64,000 nucleotides of DNA from NCBI GenBank assembly GCA_021775595.1, contig JAJFHN010000006.1:1-64000 (forward strand), in the 5' to 3' direction. Made by a program: the position numbers and the translations under genes. Under the pieces are notes generated by a model. The model saw only the letters and a program-made list of their open reading frames with translations, searched no databases and was not told the origin of the DNA. Within the stretch, counting starts at the first letter, position 1. Every line of letters begins with the position of its first letter. Below, piece by piece: positions 55,707 through 63,706 of the stretch. The DNA is from Hyphomicrobiales bacterium (GTDB lineage: Bacteria > Pseudomonadota > Alphaproteobacteria > Rhizobiales > Methyloligellaceae).

Positions 55707-57086
55707 ATGGGCGGGCCAAAGAGCGCCACGGACCGGTCGGGCGGCCGCGCTCCGTTTGCTGGTCTTTTCGGCTGGGCGCTGTTCGACTGGGCAACCCAGC
55801 CATTCTACACGCTGATCCTGACATTCATTTTCGCACCCTATTTCGCCACCGTGGTGGTGGGAAATCCGGTCGAGGGCCAAGCCCAGTGGGGGTATTTGAC
55901 GGCTGTGGCGGGATTGATCGTGGCGTTGTCGGGGCCTGTGCTTGGCGCGATCGCCGATGCCACCGGACGCCGCAAGCCGTGGATCGCAGGTTTTTCGATC
56001 GTCTTGATGGTCGGCATGTCGGCGCTCTGGTTCGCGCTTCCGGGCATCGCAGTATTTCCATTGATCGCGATCGCTTTCATTGCGGCAACGGTGGCGGCTG
56101 AATTCGCCGCGATTTTCACCAATGCCATGATGCCGCAATTGGTTCCCGCCCGAGAGCTCGGCAGGCTGAGTGGTTGGGGGTGGGCGCTCGGCTATGTGGG
56201 CGGACTGGTCAGCCTTGTTTTGATGCTGGCTTTCGTCGTCGCCGATCCGCAAACGCAGAAGACGCTGTTGGGCCTCGAGCCCGTATTTGGACTGGATCAA
56301 GCAACCCACGCCGACGACCGGTTTTCGGGTCCGTTCTCCGCCGTGTGGTTCGGTCTCTTCGCGATCCCGTTCTTTCTTTTTACGCCCGATGGCGGGTCAG
56401 CGCGTGCGGCCTCCGGCGCCATCAAGCGAGGTTTGAGAGAGCTGTGGGGGACGATCCGCGATATTGCCCACTTGCCGCCGATTGCGATCTTTCTATTGGC
56501 GCGCATGCTCTATTCGGATGGGCTGGCGGCGTTGTTCGCATTTGGCGGCATCTACGGCGCGGGCCTGTTTGGCTGGCGCTCATTCGAACTTGGTCTGTTT
56601 GGCATCTCGCTCACCATCGCTGGTGCGCTGGGCGCGGTCGCGGGTGGTATCGCCGATGACCGGTTCGGCCCCAAGCGGGTCATTGTCGGCGCGCTCATTG
56701 GATTGCTGATCGGTACGCTTGGCATCGTCTCCATCGACGCAACGCGCGTGTTGTTCGTGATCGACGTGACGCCAGAGGCCGAGCCAAATGCTCTTTTTGC
56801 GAGCGTCGGCGAACGCGTCTATTTGTGTTTTGCGCTGCTCATCGGCGTGCTGGCCGGCCCGCTGCAGGCGGCCAGCCGCAGCCTCCTCGCGCGTCTCGCG
56901 CCACCGGACAAAATGACGCAATATTTTGGCCTGTTCGCTTTTTCGGGCAAGGTCACGGCGTTCTTGGCGCCGCTGTTGATCGCCACTGCGACCGAGTTGG
57001 CCACGAGCCAGAGGGCTGGGGTCGCCGTGATTATCTTATTTTTTGTCGCAGGGCTCGCGCTGATGGCGCGATTGCGGGCGGGCTGA
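55707..57086 (+). CDS. MFS transporter, UMF1/Atg22-like
   Basis: 459 residues from ATG 55707; the frame is open upstream inside the gdhB end. Eleven to twelve membrane segments. The start GLFGWALFDWATQPFYTLILTF and the A-motif-like GAIADATGRRKPW fit the Atg22/UMF1 group of major-facilitator proteins. The FGLFAFSGKVTAFLAPLL segment near the C-terminus is also typical. Substrate unknown, possibly amino acids by analogy to vacuolar Atg22. It is only 7 bp downstream of gdhB in the same direction, so it may be co-transcribed. Confidence 0.87.
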   Translation: MGGPKSATDRSGGRAPFAGLFGWALFDWATQPFYTLILTFIFAPYFATVVVGNPVEGQAQWGYLTAVAGLIVALSGPVLGAIADATGRRKPWIAGFSIVLMVGMSALWFALPGIAVFPLIAIAFIAATVAAEFAAIFTNAMMPQLVPARELGRLSGWGWALGYVGGLVSLVLMLAFVVADPQTQKTLLGLEPVFGLDQATHADDRFSGPFSAVWFGLFAIPFFLFTPDGGSARAASGAIKRGLRELWGTIRDIAHLPPIAIFLLARMLYSDGLAALFAFGGIYGAGLFGWRSFELGLFGISLTIAGALGAVAGGIADDRFGPKRVIVGALIGLLIGTLGIVSIDATRVLFVIDVTPEAEPNALFASVGERVYLCFALLIGVLAGPLQAASRSLLARLAPPDKMTQYFGLFAFSGKVTAFLAPLLIATATELATSQRAGVAVIILFFVAGLALMARLRAG

Positions 57087-57091
57087 CGGTC

Positions 57092-57460
57092 TCAAGTCTT
57101 GCGCTTGCGCGGCTTCTGTTTTTTCGGCGGCAGGGAGTCGCCATAGGCCAATGCCCGGTTCATCCAATGATCGAGCTGCGCCTCGTCTTCCAGAACATCA
57201 TCGGGCAGCGCCACATATTCACGCATCGGACGCCCTGAAAGCGGCTCGAACGCCGTTGCGCCAAGGCTTTCGCGCGCCACGTCGCGGTCGGCCTGGGAGA
57301 GACGCAAAAACAGACTGCCTTCGAACAGCCCGCAGTACATGTTGCCGTTTACGAAGCCGCACGGATTGCCGAACATTTGGCGCTTTGTGACCCGGCTGTC
57401 GGCTGGCAGCAGGCCCTCAAAGAGGTCGACCATGTAAGGCGGCGGCTTTGTCCAGGCCAT
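57092..57460 (-). CDS. TfoX N-terminal domain protein
   Basis: 122 residues. The TfoX/Sxy N-terminal domain: SRVTKRQMFGNPCGFVNGNMYCGLFEGSLFLRLSQADR and FEPLSGRPMREYVALPDDVL, then a lysine/arginine-rich tail. In gammaproteobacteria TfoX regulates competence, but stand-alone N-domains in other bacteria are of unknown role. It is convergent with the MFS gene (5 bp) and lies 27 bp upstream of the CaCA antiporter stop... same strand, with the antiporter upstream. Confidence 0.85.
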   Translation of the reverse strand: MAWTKPPPYMVDLFEGLLPADSRVTKRQMFGNPCGFVNGNMYCGLFEGSLFLRLSQADRDVARESLGATAFEPLSGRPMREYVALPDDVLEDEAQLDHWMNRALAYGDSLPPKKQKPRKRKT

Positions 57461-57487
57461 GGAGATTCCCTGTGTGGGGGGAGGCGT

Positions 57488-58612
57488 CTAAGGCGCTGCG
57501 TCGAAGATCAGAACGACGTAGGCTGCAAACAGCGCCAGATGCACGACGCCCTGCAGGACATGGGTTCGTTCGCTCACAAATGTGACCAGGCTGACGATCA
57601 ACGTCAATGCGAGCAACACAATGTCCGCCGCCCCCAGGCCGAGCACAACGGATTCGCCGGTGTACCAGCCAACGATCAACACGGTGGGGATCGTCAGGCC
57701 GAGCGTTGAGAGCGCCGAACCAAGGCAGATATTGACCGAGCGTTGCAATTGGTTCGACCGCGCGGCCCGGATGGCGCTGAGCGCTTCGGGCGTCAAGATG
57801 AGCGCGGCGATCAGAAATCCGCCGAGCGCCAGCGGCGCGCCGAGCGCGTCTATGCCGAAATCGACATAAAGCGCTAGGGTCTTGGAGAGCAACAATATCG
57901 GCACGAGCGCTGCGATCAGTCCGATCGCGTGAACGGGGACGCTTGAGACGACAAAGCGATGATCGTCGGCGTGGATGGAACTCAGTAGGCCGCCGTTTTC
58001 CTCAGGCGGCTGGTACTGAAATATGTCGCTGTGGGTGACGGTCTGGACGGCGAGAAAGATGCCATAGAGAACCACCGACATCACAATGAGAAATACCTCC
58101 ATCAGACCGGACAATTCGCCGCCCGGCGCTGAGACGGTGAAGCGGGGCAACACCAGACCGAGCATGGCAAAAGGCATCAACATCGTCAGATATGCGCCGG
58201 CGCCTTGCAGATTGTAGTCCTGCAAGCGGTGCTTGAGGCCGCCGGTCACCAGGCTCAGCCCCACGAGCCCGTTCAGTACGATCATCATGATCGAAAACAT
58301 CGTGTCGCGCGCCAGTGTCGGCTTGTCAGCGCCGACGATCATGATGGAGGCGATCAGCGCCACTTCGATGCCGATGACCGAGAGTGTCAGGATCAGTGTG
58401 CCATAAGGCTCGCCCAACAGGATCGCCAAACATTCGGCGTGGCGAACGACCGCGAACGCCGCCCACAACATCACCGCAAACAGCAGAATCAGCAGCAATA
58501 TCGACGAAGTGAAATCGATGCGTTCGGGCGACAGTTGATCGCCAAAGACAGTGAAGAACAGCAGCAGGAGAAACGCCGCAAACGTCGCTATCTCTCGGCG
58601 GAAGATGGCCAT
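57488..58612 (-). CDS. Calcium/cation:proton antiporter, ChaA-like (CaCA family)
   Basis: 374 residues from the ATG at 58612; the frame continues upstream but the conserved protein begins at MAIFRREIATFAAF. About ten to eleven membrane segments. The two alpha repeats of the CaCA superfamily are visible: GEPYGTLILTLSVIGIEVAL (~69-88) and LGGFLIAALILTPEALSAIRAA... SALSTLGLTIP (~275-320), each with the acidic residue of the ion site. It exchanges Ca2+, Na+ or K+ for protons at the inner membrane; which ion is not readable. It diverges from no gene; HxlR is upstream on the same strand. Confidence 0.88.
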   Translation of the reverse strand: MAIFRREIATFAAFLLLLFFTVFGDQLSPERIDFTSSILLLILLFAVMLWAAFAVVRHAECLAILLGEPYGTLILTLSVIGIEVALIASIMIVGADKPTLARDTMFSIMMIVLNGLVGLSLVTGGLKHRLQDYNLQGAGAYLTMLMPFAMLGLVLPRFTVSAPGGELSGLMEVFLIVMSVVLYGIFLAVQTVTHSDIFQYQPPEENGGLLSSIHADDHRFVVSSVPVHAIGLIAALVPILLLSKTLALYVDFGIDALGAPLALGGFLIAALILTPEALSAIRAARSNQLQRSVNICLGSALSTLGLTIPTVLIVGWYTGESVVLGLGAADIVLLALTLIVSLVTFVSERTHVLQGVVHLALFAAYVVLIFDAAP

Positions 58613-58755
58613 GGGTCGCACCTGCGCAGTTGCAGCCGATCGGCAAAAGCTGTTTGGCATTATGAGTCTAGCGCGTGGGACAGTCGCACAGTTGGCCGGT
58701 ATTTCCCATCCGGCCAATGCGTTTTTTGGCAACTGAGCGCAACCTGCCGCCTGCC

Positions 58756-59454
58756 TCAGGCGACGAGCTTGTCGACCGTGGCGAACGGGCTTAACCCCAG
58801 CCAAGATTGCATGGCCTTTTGCAGCTCTTGGTCCCCGGTCATCAGCAAGGTCTTGGCTTGCTCCGCGCCAGCCACCGTCTCCAATCCCAGCCAGATGGCG
58901 GTCATTGTGCGCAGATCGGTGTTCACGTAGAGATCAACATCGAATCCCGGCTCCACCGAACACAGATCGACGTCTTTTTCAGGCTCGACGATGAGCCACC
59001 ATTTGCGGCGCGGGGCAGACAGTTCCGGGTAGCTGAACTGTATGGTGCTGCGGCGCGGCGGCATTGGATCGGTATTGAGGTTGCGGCGCATGTCCCACAT
59101 CAGCAATTCGGGGTCGAGATTTTCCAGAGACGGATCGCTTTCGATCCATCGCTGTCCCCAATTGCCGATGGCGCCCACAACTGATTCCAGCTCACGGCCC
59201 GCTGAAGTGAGCTTGTATTCGAAGATGTCAGGCTCGCCAGGCGCCGGTGTCCGCTCGACGATGCCCGCGGTCTCAAGGTCGCGTAACCGTTTCGACAGCA
59301 GAGCCGGCGACATTCTCGGCACGCCGCGGCGCAGGTCGTTGAAGCGGGTGGACCCCGCGATCATTTCGCGCACCAGGACGATGGTCCAACGTGTGCAGAG
59401 CGTTTCCGCAGCCATTGCTACGGGGCAAAACTGCTTGTAGCTGCCTTCGGCCAT
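58756..59454 (-). CDS. HxlR-family regulator with C-terminal SCP2-like domain
   Basis: 232 residues. The HxlR winged helix is clear: QFCPVAMAAETLCTRWTIVLVREM, GSTRFNDLRRGVPRMSPALLSKRLRDLETAGIVER (recognition helix), EYKLTSAGREL. The C-terminal ~110 residues (PRRKWWLIVEPEKDVDLCSVEPGFDVDLYVNTDLRTMTAIWLG) look like an SCP2/sterol-carrier ligand-binding domain, a known HxlR fusion. It probably controls the divergent DUF6632-like membrane gene; two direct repeats in the gap are candidate operators. Confidence 0.9.
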   Translation of the reverse strand: MAEGSYKQFCPVAMAAETLCTRWTIVLVREMIAGSTRFNDLRRGVPRMSPALLSKRLRDLETAGIVERTPAPGEPDIFEYKLTSAGRELESVVGAIGNWGQRWIESDPSLENLDPELLMWDMRRNLNTDPMPPRRSTIQFSYPELSAPRRKWWLIVEPEKDVDLCSVEPGFDVDLYVNTDLRTMTAIWLGLETVAGAEQAKTLLMTGDQELQKAMQSWLGLSPFATVDKLVA

Positions 59455-59521
59455 ATTGCTTCCCGCGATTGCGTTTCCAGTGAGTGTTTGAGGGGGAAGT
59501 CTATGCGGGCCAGTTTCGCCT

Positions 59522-59564
59522 GGCCAGTTCAGTATCTGTACCGGCCAGATTCAGTTTGTGTACC
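59522..59564. promoter_or_regulatory. Direct-repeat operator in the HxlR divergent gap
   Basis: GGCCAGTTCAGTATCTGTACC (21 bp; key residues CAGT and TGTACC) at 59522-59542 is followed without gap by GGCCAGATTCAGTTTGTGTACC-type copy at 59543-59564. A partial third copy (GGCCAGTTT) precedes them at 59508. This fits a regulator-binding array between the HxlR gene and the membrane-protein gene. Confidence 0.55.
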
Positions 59565-59653
59565 GGTTCGGCCATGGCGCGGTCCCGAGCCAGCACCCAC
59601 ATGGATCAAAGCAGCAACCGCTGCAGATAGGCAAAAACGCAAGGAGAACGACC

Positions 59654-60046
59654 ATGAACCCCGCAGATAAGGAAAAATATCTGAAGCTCGCGCTCATCGC
59701 ATTCGGTTCGATCTTCTTCTTCATTTATCCGCTTGGTATGGTCTGGCCATCGGGTTGGGTGTGGCATGGCGGCGAAGGGGCCTACTATTTGCAAATGATT
59801 TGCGGTGTTTACGCCGTACTGGGGGCTCATTTGATCGCCGCGGCGAAGAACCCGTCCGAAAACCGCAGTCTGATTTCATTCACCATTTGGTCGAGCGTCG
59901 TGCATGCCGCAATTATGGGCGTACAGGCTGTCACGGACGGCCACGAGCTCGGCCACTTGATTGGCGATGTGCCGGCGCTACTGCTTGTCGCAGGCGTCCT
60001 CTGGTATCTCTCGCCGTCGCAAGCAACGGCAACGCAAACGGCCTGA
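59654..60046 (+). CDS. Small four-TM membrane protein (DUF6632-like)
   Basis: 130 residues from ATG 59654, preceded by AAGGAGAACG. Four membrane segments: LALIAFGSIFFFIYPLGMVW, YYLQMICGVYAVLGAHLIAAA, LISFTIWSSVVHAAIMGVQAV and PALLLVAGVLWYLS. A HELGHLIGD motif sits between TM3 and TM4. It probably belongs to the DUF6632-type family of uncharacterised membrane proteins. It is likely under control of the divergent HxlR regulator and ends at a strong bidirectional hairpin. Confidence 0.75.
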   Translation: MNPADKEKYLKLALIAFGSIFFFIYPLGMVWPSGWVWHGGEGAYYLQMICGVYAVLGAHLIAAAKNPSENRSLISFTIWSSVVHAAIMGVQAVTDGHELGHLIGDVPALLLVAGVLWYLSPSQATATQTA

Positions 60047-60379
60047 CAAACCGGTTTATGATAACAAAGCCGCGATGAAAATCGCGGCTTTGTTGTCTGT
60101 CGTGGGTGGTTTTGAGCGCAGCATTGAGCGGTGCACACGGTGCTTGGAATGGCGAAGCCGGCGACGAATTTGCTTGCGCTATGGCGCGCAACGCCCAATA
60201 TGCAACTTAGCGGTGCGCCTGAAAATTGGATGGGCGCCCCATCTCAACGACCGGTTAAGACGACGACGCCATATGGCCTTACGATTTTTCCCGATATCTG
60301 AGAGACGACACATGGTCAGCCCCGCGTTGCGAGTCTGGCCAATTTCATCCAATTAAAACTACGGGAAAGGACACTCTCC
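60047..60379. other. Gap before the cold-shock gene
   Basis: 333 bp. It holds the terminator hairpin of the membrane-protein gene at its left end and then the promoter and probably long 5' leader of the cold-shock gene. No open frame in it is convincing. Confidence 0.5.
60064..60094. terminator. Bidirectional hairpin terminator
   Basis: ACAAAGCCGCGAT (60064-60076) pairs perfectly with ATCGCGGCTTTGT (60081-60093) around a GAAA loop; 18 bp past the membrane-protein stop. Confidence 0.85.
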
Positions 60380-60598
60380 ATGGCCATTAACGGCACCGTA
60401 AAATTTTTCAATCAAGCGCGCGGATTCGGTTTTATTGAACCTGAGGACGGCTCCAAGGACGTATTCGTACATGCGTCGGCCCTCGAGGCCTCGGGCGTTC
60501 CGGCGATCGACGAAGGTGACAAGGTCACCTTCGAGATCCAGGACGACCCCAAGGGTAGCGGCAAACAGCAAGCGACCAATATTACGCTTCTGTCGTAA
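60380..60598 (+). CDS. Cold-shock domain protein (CspA family)
   Basis: 72 residues, a single cold-shock domain. RNP1 is ARGFGFIEPE (KGFGFI-type) and RNP2 is DVFVHAS, with NGTVKFFNQ at the start. It binds single-stranded RNA and DNA as a chaperone. It has GGAAAGGA upstream, a 330-bp leader-containing gap and a terminator right after it. Single-gene transcript. Whether it is cold-induced cannot be read from the sequence. Confidence 0.96.
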   Translation: MAINGTVKFFNQARGFGFIEPEDGSKDVFVHASALEASGVPAIDEGDKVTFEIQDDPKGSGKQQATNITLLS

Positions 60599-60631
60599 CG
60601 CGCTGGCCCAATAGCGGGCATTGAATATCAG

Positions 60632-60668
60632 ACGCCGTCGGGCTTGCCCGGCGGCGTTTGTCGTTTGT
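60632..60668 (+). terminator. Rho-independent terminator of the cold-shock gene
   Basis: ACGCCG plus CGGGC (60632-60643) pair with GCCCG plus CGGCGT (60646-60657) with one T-G pair in the stem; followed by TTGTCGTTTG. It lies 34 bp past the stop. Confidence 0.75.
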
Positions 60669-60683
60669 GGCGCTGGATAGGGC

Positions 60684-62249
60684 TCAGGTTTCGGCCTTGG
60701 GCACCGGACCTCGGATCAGAACGACTGCAAACAGAGCGCCGATCAGCGAGACGAGCGCCAACATATCCATCACGCCGACAAACGCGTTGTCCAAGACATC
60801 CTGCATTGCCGCTCTGATCTGTACGGCATCTTCTGGAGAGAATTTGGACAGCGCGTTGGTCACGTCGCTCGGTGAGCCATGGGCCAGGATGCGCTCTAGC
60901 GAGCCCTCATCGACGGACGGCAAATCCAGCTTCCGGACAACAGAAACCAGCGCGAAATGACGGACTTCGGCGTTGACGATGCCGCTGGCGGCAATGCCGA
61001 CAGAGGCGCCCAAATACAGGCAGGTGTTGATGACGCCCGATCCCTGCCCGGCGCTCTTGTCGGGCAAGGCACGCAGTCCCAGGTGAGGCAACAGCGAAAA
61101 GCCGAGACCAATGCCAGCGCCGATAATCACCAGTTTCCACCAGATTTCGGCATATGGCGTGTGATCGGCGGTACCGGCCATAAGCCAGAAGCCGACCACC
61201 AGTATCGTCATGCCGATGGTGATCGGCCAGTGGAAGCTGTATGGGGCGAGCAGGCGCGGCGCGGTGAGCGACAAGACGAACATTGTCATGCTGAAGGGGA
61301 GCAGCGAGAGGCCAGCCTTAATGGGTGTGAAGTCGAGCGCGCCCGGCGCTTGGACGAAGAGATTGTAAGCGAAGATGATGCTCATCATCGCATATGTGGC
61401 GAAAAACATACCGGTCGCCGAAGCCAGAAAACGGGGTTTGCGGAAGAACTCAAATTCAACCAACGGTTCGGGTGCGCGATTTTCGCAGAGCACGAACATG
61501 ATCGCGAAGACGACCGAACTGGTGAACAAGCCGAGGGTTTGCAGGGATGTCCAACCCGCCTGATGGCCACTGGTCAGGCCATAGACAAACGTGCCCAGCG
61601 TGACGATCAGCAAGGCAACGCCGATATAATCGATTTTGGTGCTGGGCTTGAGGTCGAGGGGGATCAACTTCAGTTTAATCACCCGATACTGAAGCGTTGC
61701 CGCGATTGTCAGCAGCACCAGGTCGACGGCAAAAATCGCACGCCAACTGATTGAATCGGTCAAAGCACCGCCGATCAAGGGCCCCACGCCCATTGAAAAT
61801 GCGATAGCCCCGGCCCAAAGCCCCATGGCCTGAGGGCGTTTTGGCGCCGGCGTTGCAACGCTGATCAAAGCGGATGAGACGCCGGTGATCGCGGCGGCGC
61901 CGACGCCTTGGCCAGCCCGGCCCAGCAAGATCATCAGCGCATCGGCGGCAAACAGGTTGATGGCGGAGCTGGCGGCGAACAGGCCCAGGCCGATGACGAA
62001 TATGCGCATCTTGCCGAAAATATCGGCGAAGCTGCCCATTACGGCGATCAGCACCGCGCAAGCCAACATATAGATGTTCATGACCCACTGAACCGTCTGA
62101 TCGTTCAGGTCGAGACCGGATTTGATTGCCGGCAACGCCGTCATGATTGCGGTGGTGTTGAAGCCCACGACGAACATGGTGATGAGCGCTGCGGTCAAGA
62201 CCAACTTGTAGTCGCTGTCGCGCAGACTTTTGCTAGCGGTTTGAGCCAT
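60684..62249 (-). CDS. 14-TM MFS exporter (DHA2/EmrB-like)
   Basis: 521 residues from the ATG at 62249; the frame extends 69 codons upstream without conservation. Fourteen membrane segments. Motifs: FNTTAIMTALPAIKSGLDL (motif D1), GSFADIFGKMRIFVIGLGLF (motif A), GRAGQGVGAAAITGVSSAL (motif B) and GLWAGAIAFSMGVGPLIGGAL (motif C, antiporter type). The family exports drugs or other amphiphiles by proton antiport. No HlyD/EmrA partner or regulator is adjacent. It diverges from apbE over 421 bp. Confidence 0.9.
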   Translation of the reverse strand: MAQTASKSLRDSDYKLVLTAALITMFVVGFNTTAIMTALPAIKSGLDLNDQTVQWVMNIYMLACAVLIAVMGSFADIFGKMRIFVIGLGLFAASSAINLFAADALMILLGRAGQGVGAAAITGVSSALISVATPAPKRPQAMGLWAGAIAFSMGVGPLIGGALTDSISWRAIFAVDLVLLTIAATLQYRVIKLKLIPLDLKPSTKIDYIGVALLIVTLGTFVYGLTSGHQAGWTSLQTLGLFTSSVVFAIMFVLCENRAPEPLVEFEFFRKPRFLASATGMFFATYAMMSIIFAYNLFVQAPGALDFTPIKAGLSLLPFSMTMFVLSLTAPRLLAPYSFHWPITIGMTILVVGFWLMAGTADHTPYAEIWWKLVIIGAGIGLGFSLLPHLGLRALPDKSAGQGSGVINTCLYLGASVGIAASGIVNAEVRHFALVSVVRKLDLPSVDEGSLERILAHGSPSDVTNALSKFSPEDAVQIRAAMQDVLDNAFVGVMDMLALVSLIGALFAVVLIRGPVPKAET

Positions 62250-62670
62250 TGCGGAATGTGTCTCGAGGTGCTGGGGACGCGATGGCCGGCCGGATGCCCA
62301 GTCTATTGGCCGACGCACTATGCTAAGTGCAATCGACGCAATTGTAACCTGTGTCGTCGTTGTTTCGGCGGGTTGGACATTGAGGCGGTTGAAAACTCGC
62401 GCTGACCAGGCCGCCGTAAATACGTAGATCGCCGCCGGCGACAGGCAGTCAAACAAAAGATATATCCAAGCGTTTACTGTAATAATATGTGATTGTTTCT
62501 TCTGTTTTTAATTATAATGATTCTATTGTTGTGTTTAGAACCATTATAGGAACAATTGATAAGTTGACTTGATGATTTGAGTTCTGATTATTTGCGGGTT
62601 GTATTTTGAATTTGCTGAAACGGCATCATGCTATCCGCGCAATCGCGGGGACCAAATCCGACGAGCCATC
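62250..62670. other. AT-rich divergent gap between the MFS exporter and apbE
   Basis: 421 bp without a gene. The part from 62450 to 62640 is conspicuously AT-rich and contains the 12-nt-arm dyad at 62513-62548. It must carry both divergent promoters. Confidence 0.6.
62513..62548. promoter_or_regulatory. Strong AT-rich dyad upstream of apbE
   Basis: TATAATGATTCT (62513-62524) and AGAACCATTATA (62537-62548) pair at 11 of 12 positions with a 12-nt spacer. The arms contain ATTCT/AGAA and TTTAGAA elements reminiscent of iron-regulator boxes (Fur, Irr), but no exact consensus match is claimed. Confidence 0.5.
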
Positions 62671-63699
62671 ATGGTCACAAACACCAAATTGCCCTTGAAC
62701 AGGCGCCGCGTGCTGCAAATCATTGGTTGCGCGTCTGCATCGCTTACCCTGCCCATCAGCGCAGCGGCGAAACCGCTCGAGCATCGCCGGTGGCAGGGCG
62801 TCGTTATGGGTGCGTCCGCCAGCATCGAATTGCTGACGGACGATGGCGCTCATTCCGACAGATTGATCGGCACGATTTTGAAAGACATCCGACGGTTGGA
62901 GAACCTGTTCAGCCTCTACTTGCCCGACACGGCAGTCTCAAAGTTGAATGCGGCCGGGCAGCTGACAGATCCCGACAAGGACTTCGTGGCGTTGATGGAG
63001 CTTGCGCGCGGCCTCCACAGGCAAACGGACGGCGCCTTCGACATCTCCGTCCAACCGCTTCTGGCGCTCTATGGCGAGCATTTCTCGGTCAAAAAAGCCG
63101 ACAAGACCGGTCCCGGTCCCGAGCTGATTTCAAAGACTATGCGGCTGGTCGATGGCGCGGCGATCGACATCAAGCCGGATGAAATTCGCTTTGCCAAAGC
63201 CGGCATGAGCGTCACGCTCGATGGCATCGCTCAGGGGTTCATCAGCGATTACGTCGGGCGCCGCCTCAAAGCCGGTGGCATCGAGCGCGTGATGGTGGAT
63301 ATGGGCGAAATCGTCGCCATGGGGCGCGATGGTGACGATCGGCCATGGCGGGTCGGTTTGCTCGATCCCCGCCGCGCGGTGGAGCTTTCGGACATCGTCG
63401 AGCTGGAAGACTTGGCCATCGCCACATCGGGCGGCTACGGCTTGGAGTTTGACGCCAAGGGACGCTATCACCACCTCATTGATCCCAAGACTGGCCAGAG
63501 CACGCGGTACAATTTGGCGGTTACGGTCACGGCGCCGGCTGCGACATTGGCCGATGCGCTCTCCACGGCTTTTTCCGCCATGGACGAGCCTGAGATTGGC
63601 GCGGTTCTCAGGGCCCATCCCGACGCTGGCGCCCATGTGACACGGCTCGACGGCAGCGTTGGCGTGTTGGGTGCGTTCCCAAATTACCGGCGCGCGTGA
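62671..63699 (+). CDS. apbE: FAD:protein FMN transferase (ApbE family)
   Basis: 342 residues from ATG 62671; the frame is open upstream but not conserved. The N-terminus carries a twin-arginine-like stretch (NRRRVLQIIG) and a hydrophobic segment, so it is exported. ApbE signatures: MGASASIELL, FSLYLPDTAVSKLNAAG, TDGAFDISVQPLLALYG, VTLDGIAQGFISDYVGRRL and ATSGGYG. It attaches FMN to threonines of periplasmic or membrane flavoproteins such as Nqr/Rnf or FMN-binding domains. It faces a PepSY-type gene convergently (7 bp apart), a typical ApbE context for a membrane redox protein. Confidence 0.93.
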   Translation: MVTNTKLPLNRRRVLQIIGCASASLTLPISAAAKPLEHRRWQGVVMGASASIELLTDDGAHSDRLIGTILKDIRRLENLFSLYLPDTAVSKLNAAGQLTDPDKDFVALMELARGLHRQTDGAFDISVQPLLALYGEHFSVKKADKTGPGPELISKTMRLVDGAAIDIKPDEIRFAKAGMSVTLDGIAQGFISDYVGRRLKAGGIERVMVDMGEIVAMGRDGDDRPWRVGLLDPRRAVELSDIVELEDLAIATSGGYGLEFDAKGRYHHLIDPKTGQSTRYNLAVTVTAPAATLADALSTAFSAMDEPEIGAVLRAHPDAGAHVTRLDGSVGVLGAFPNYRRA

Positions 63700-63706
63700 G
63701 GCGTGG

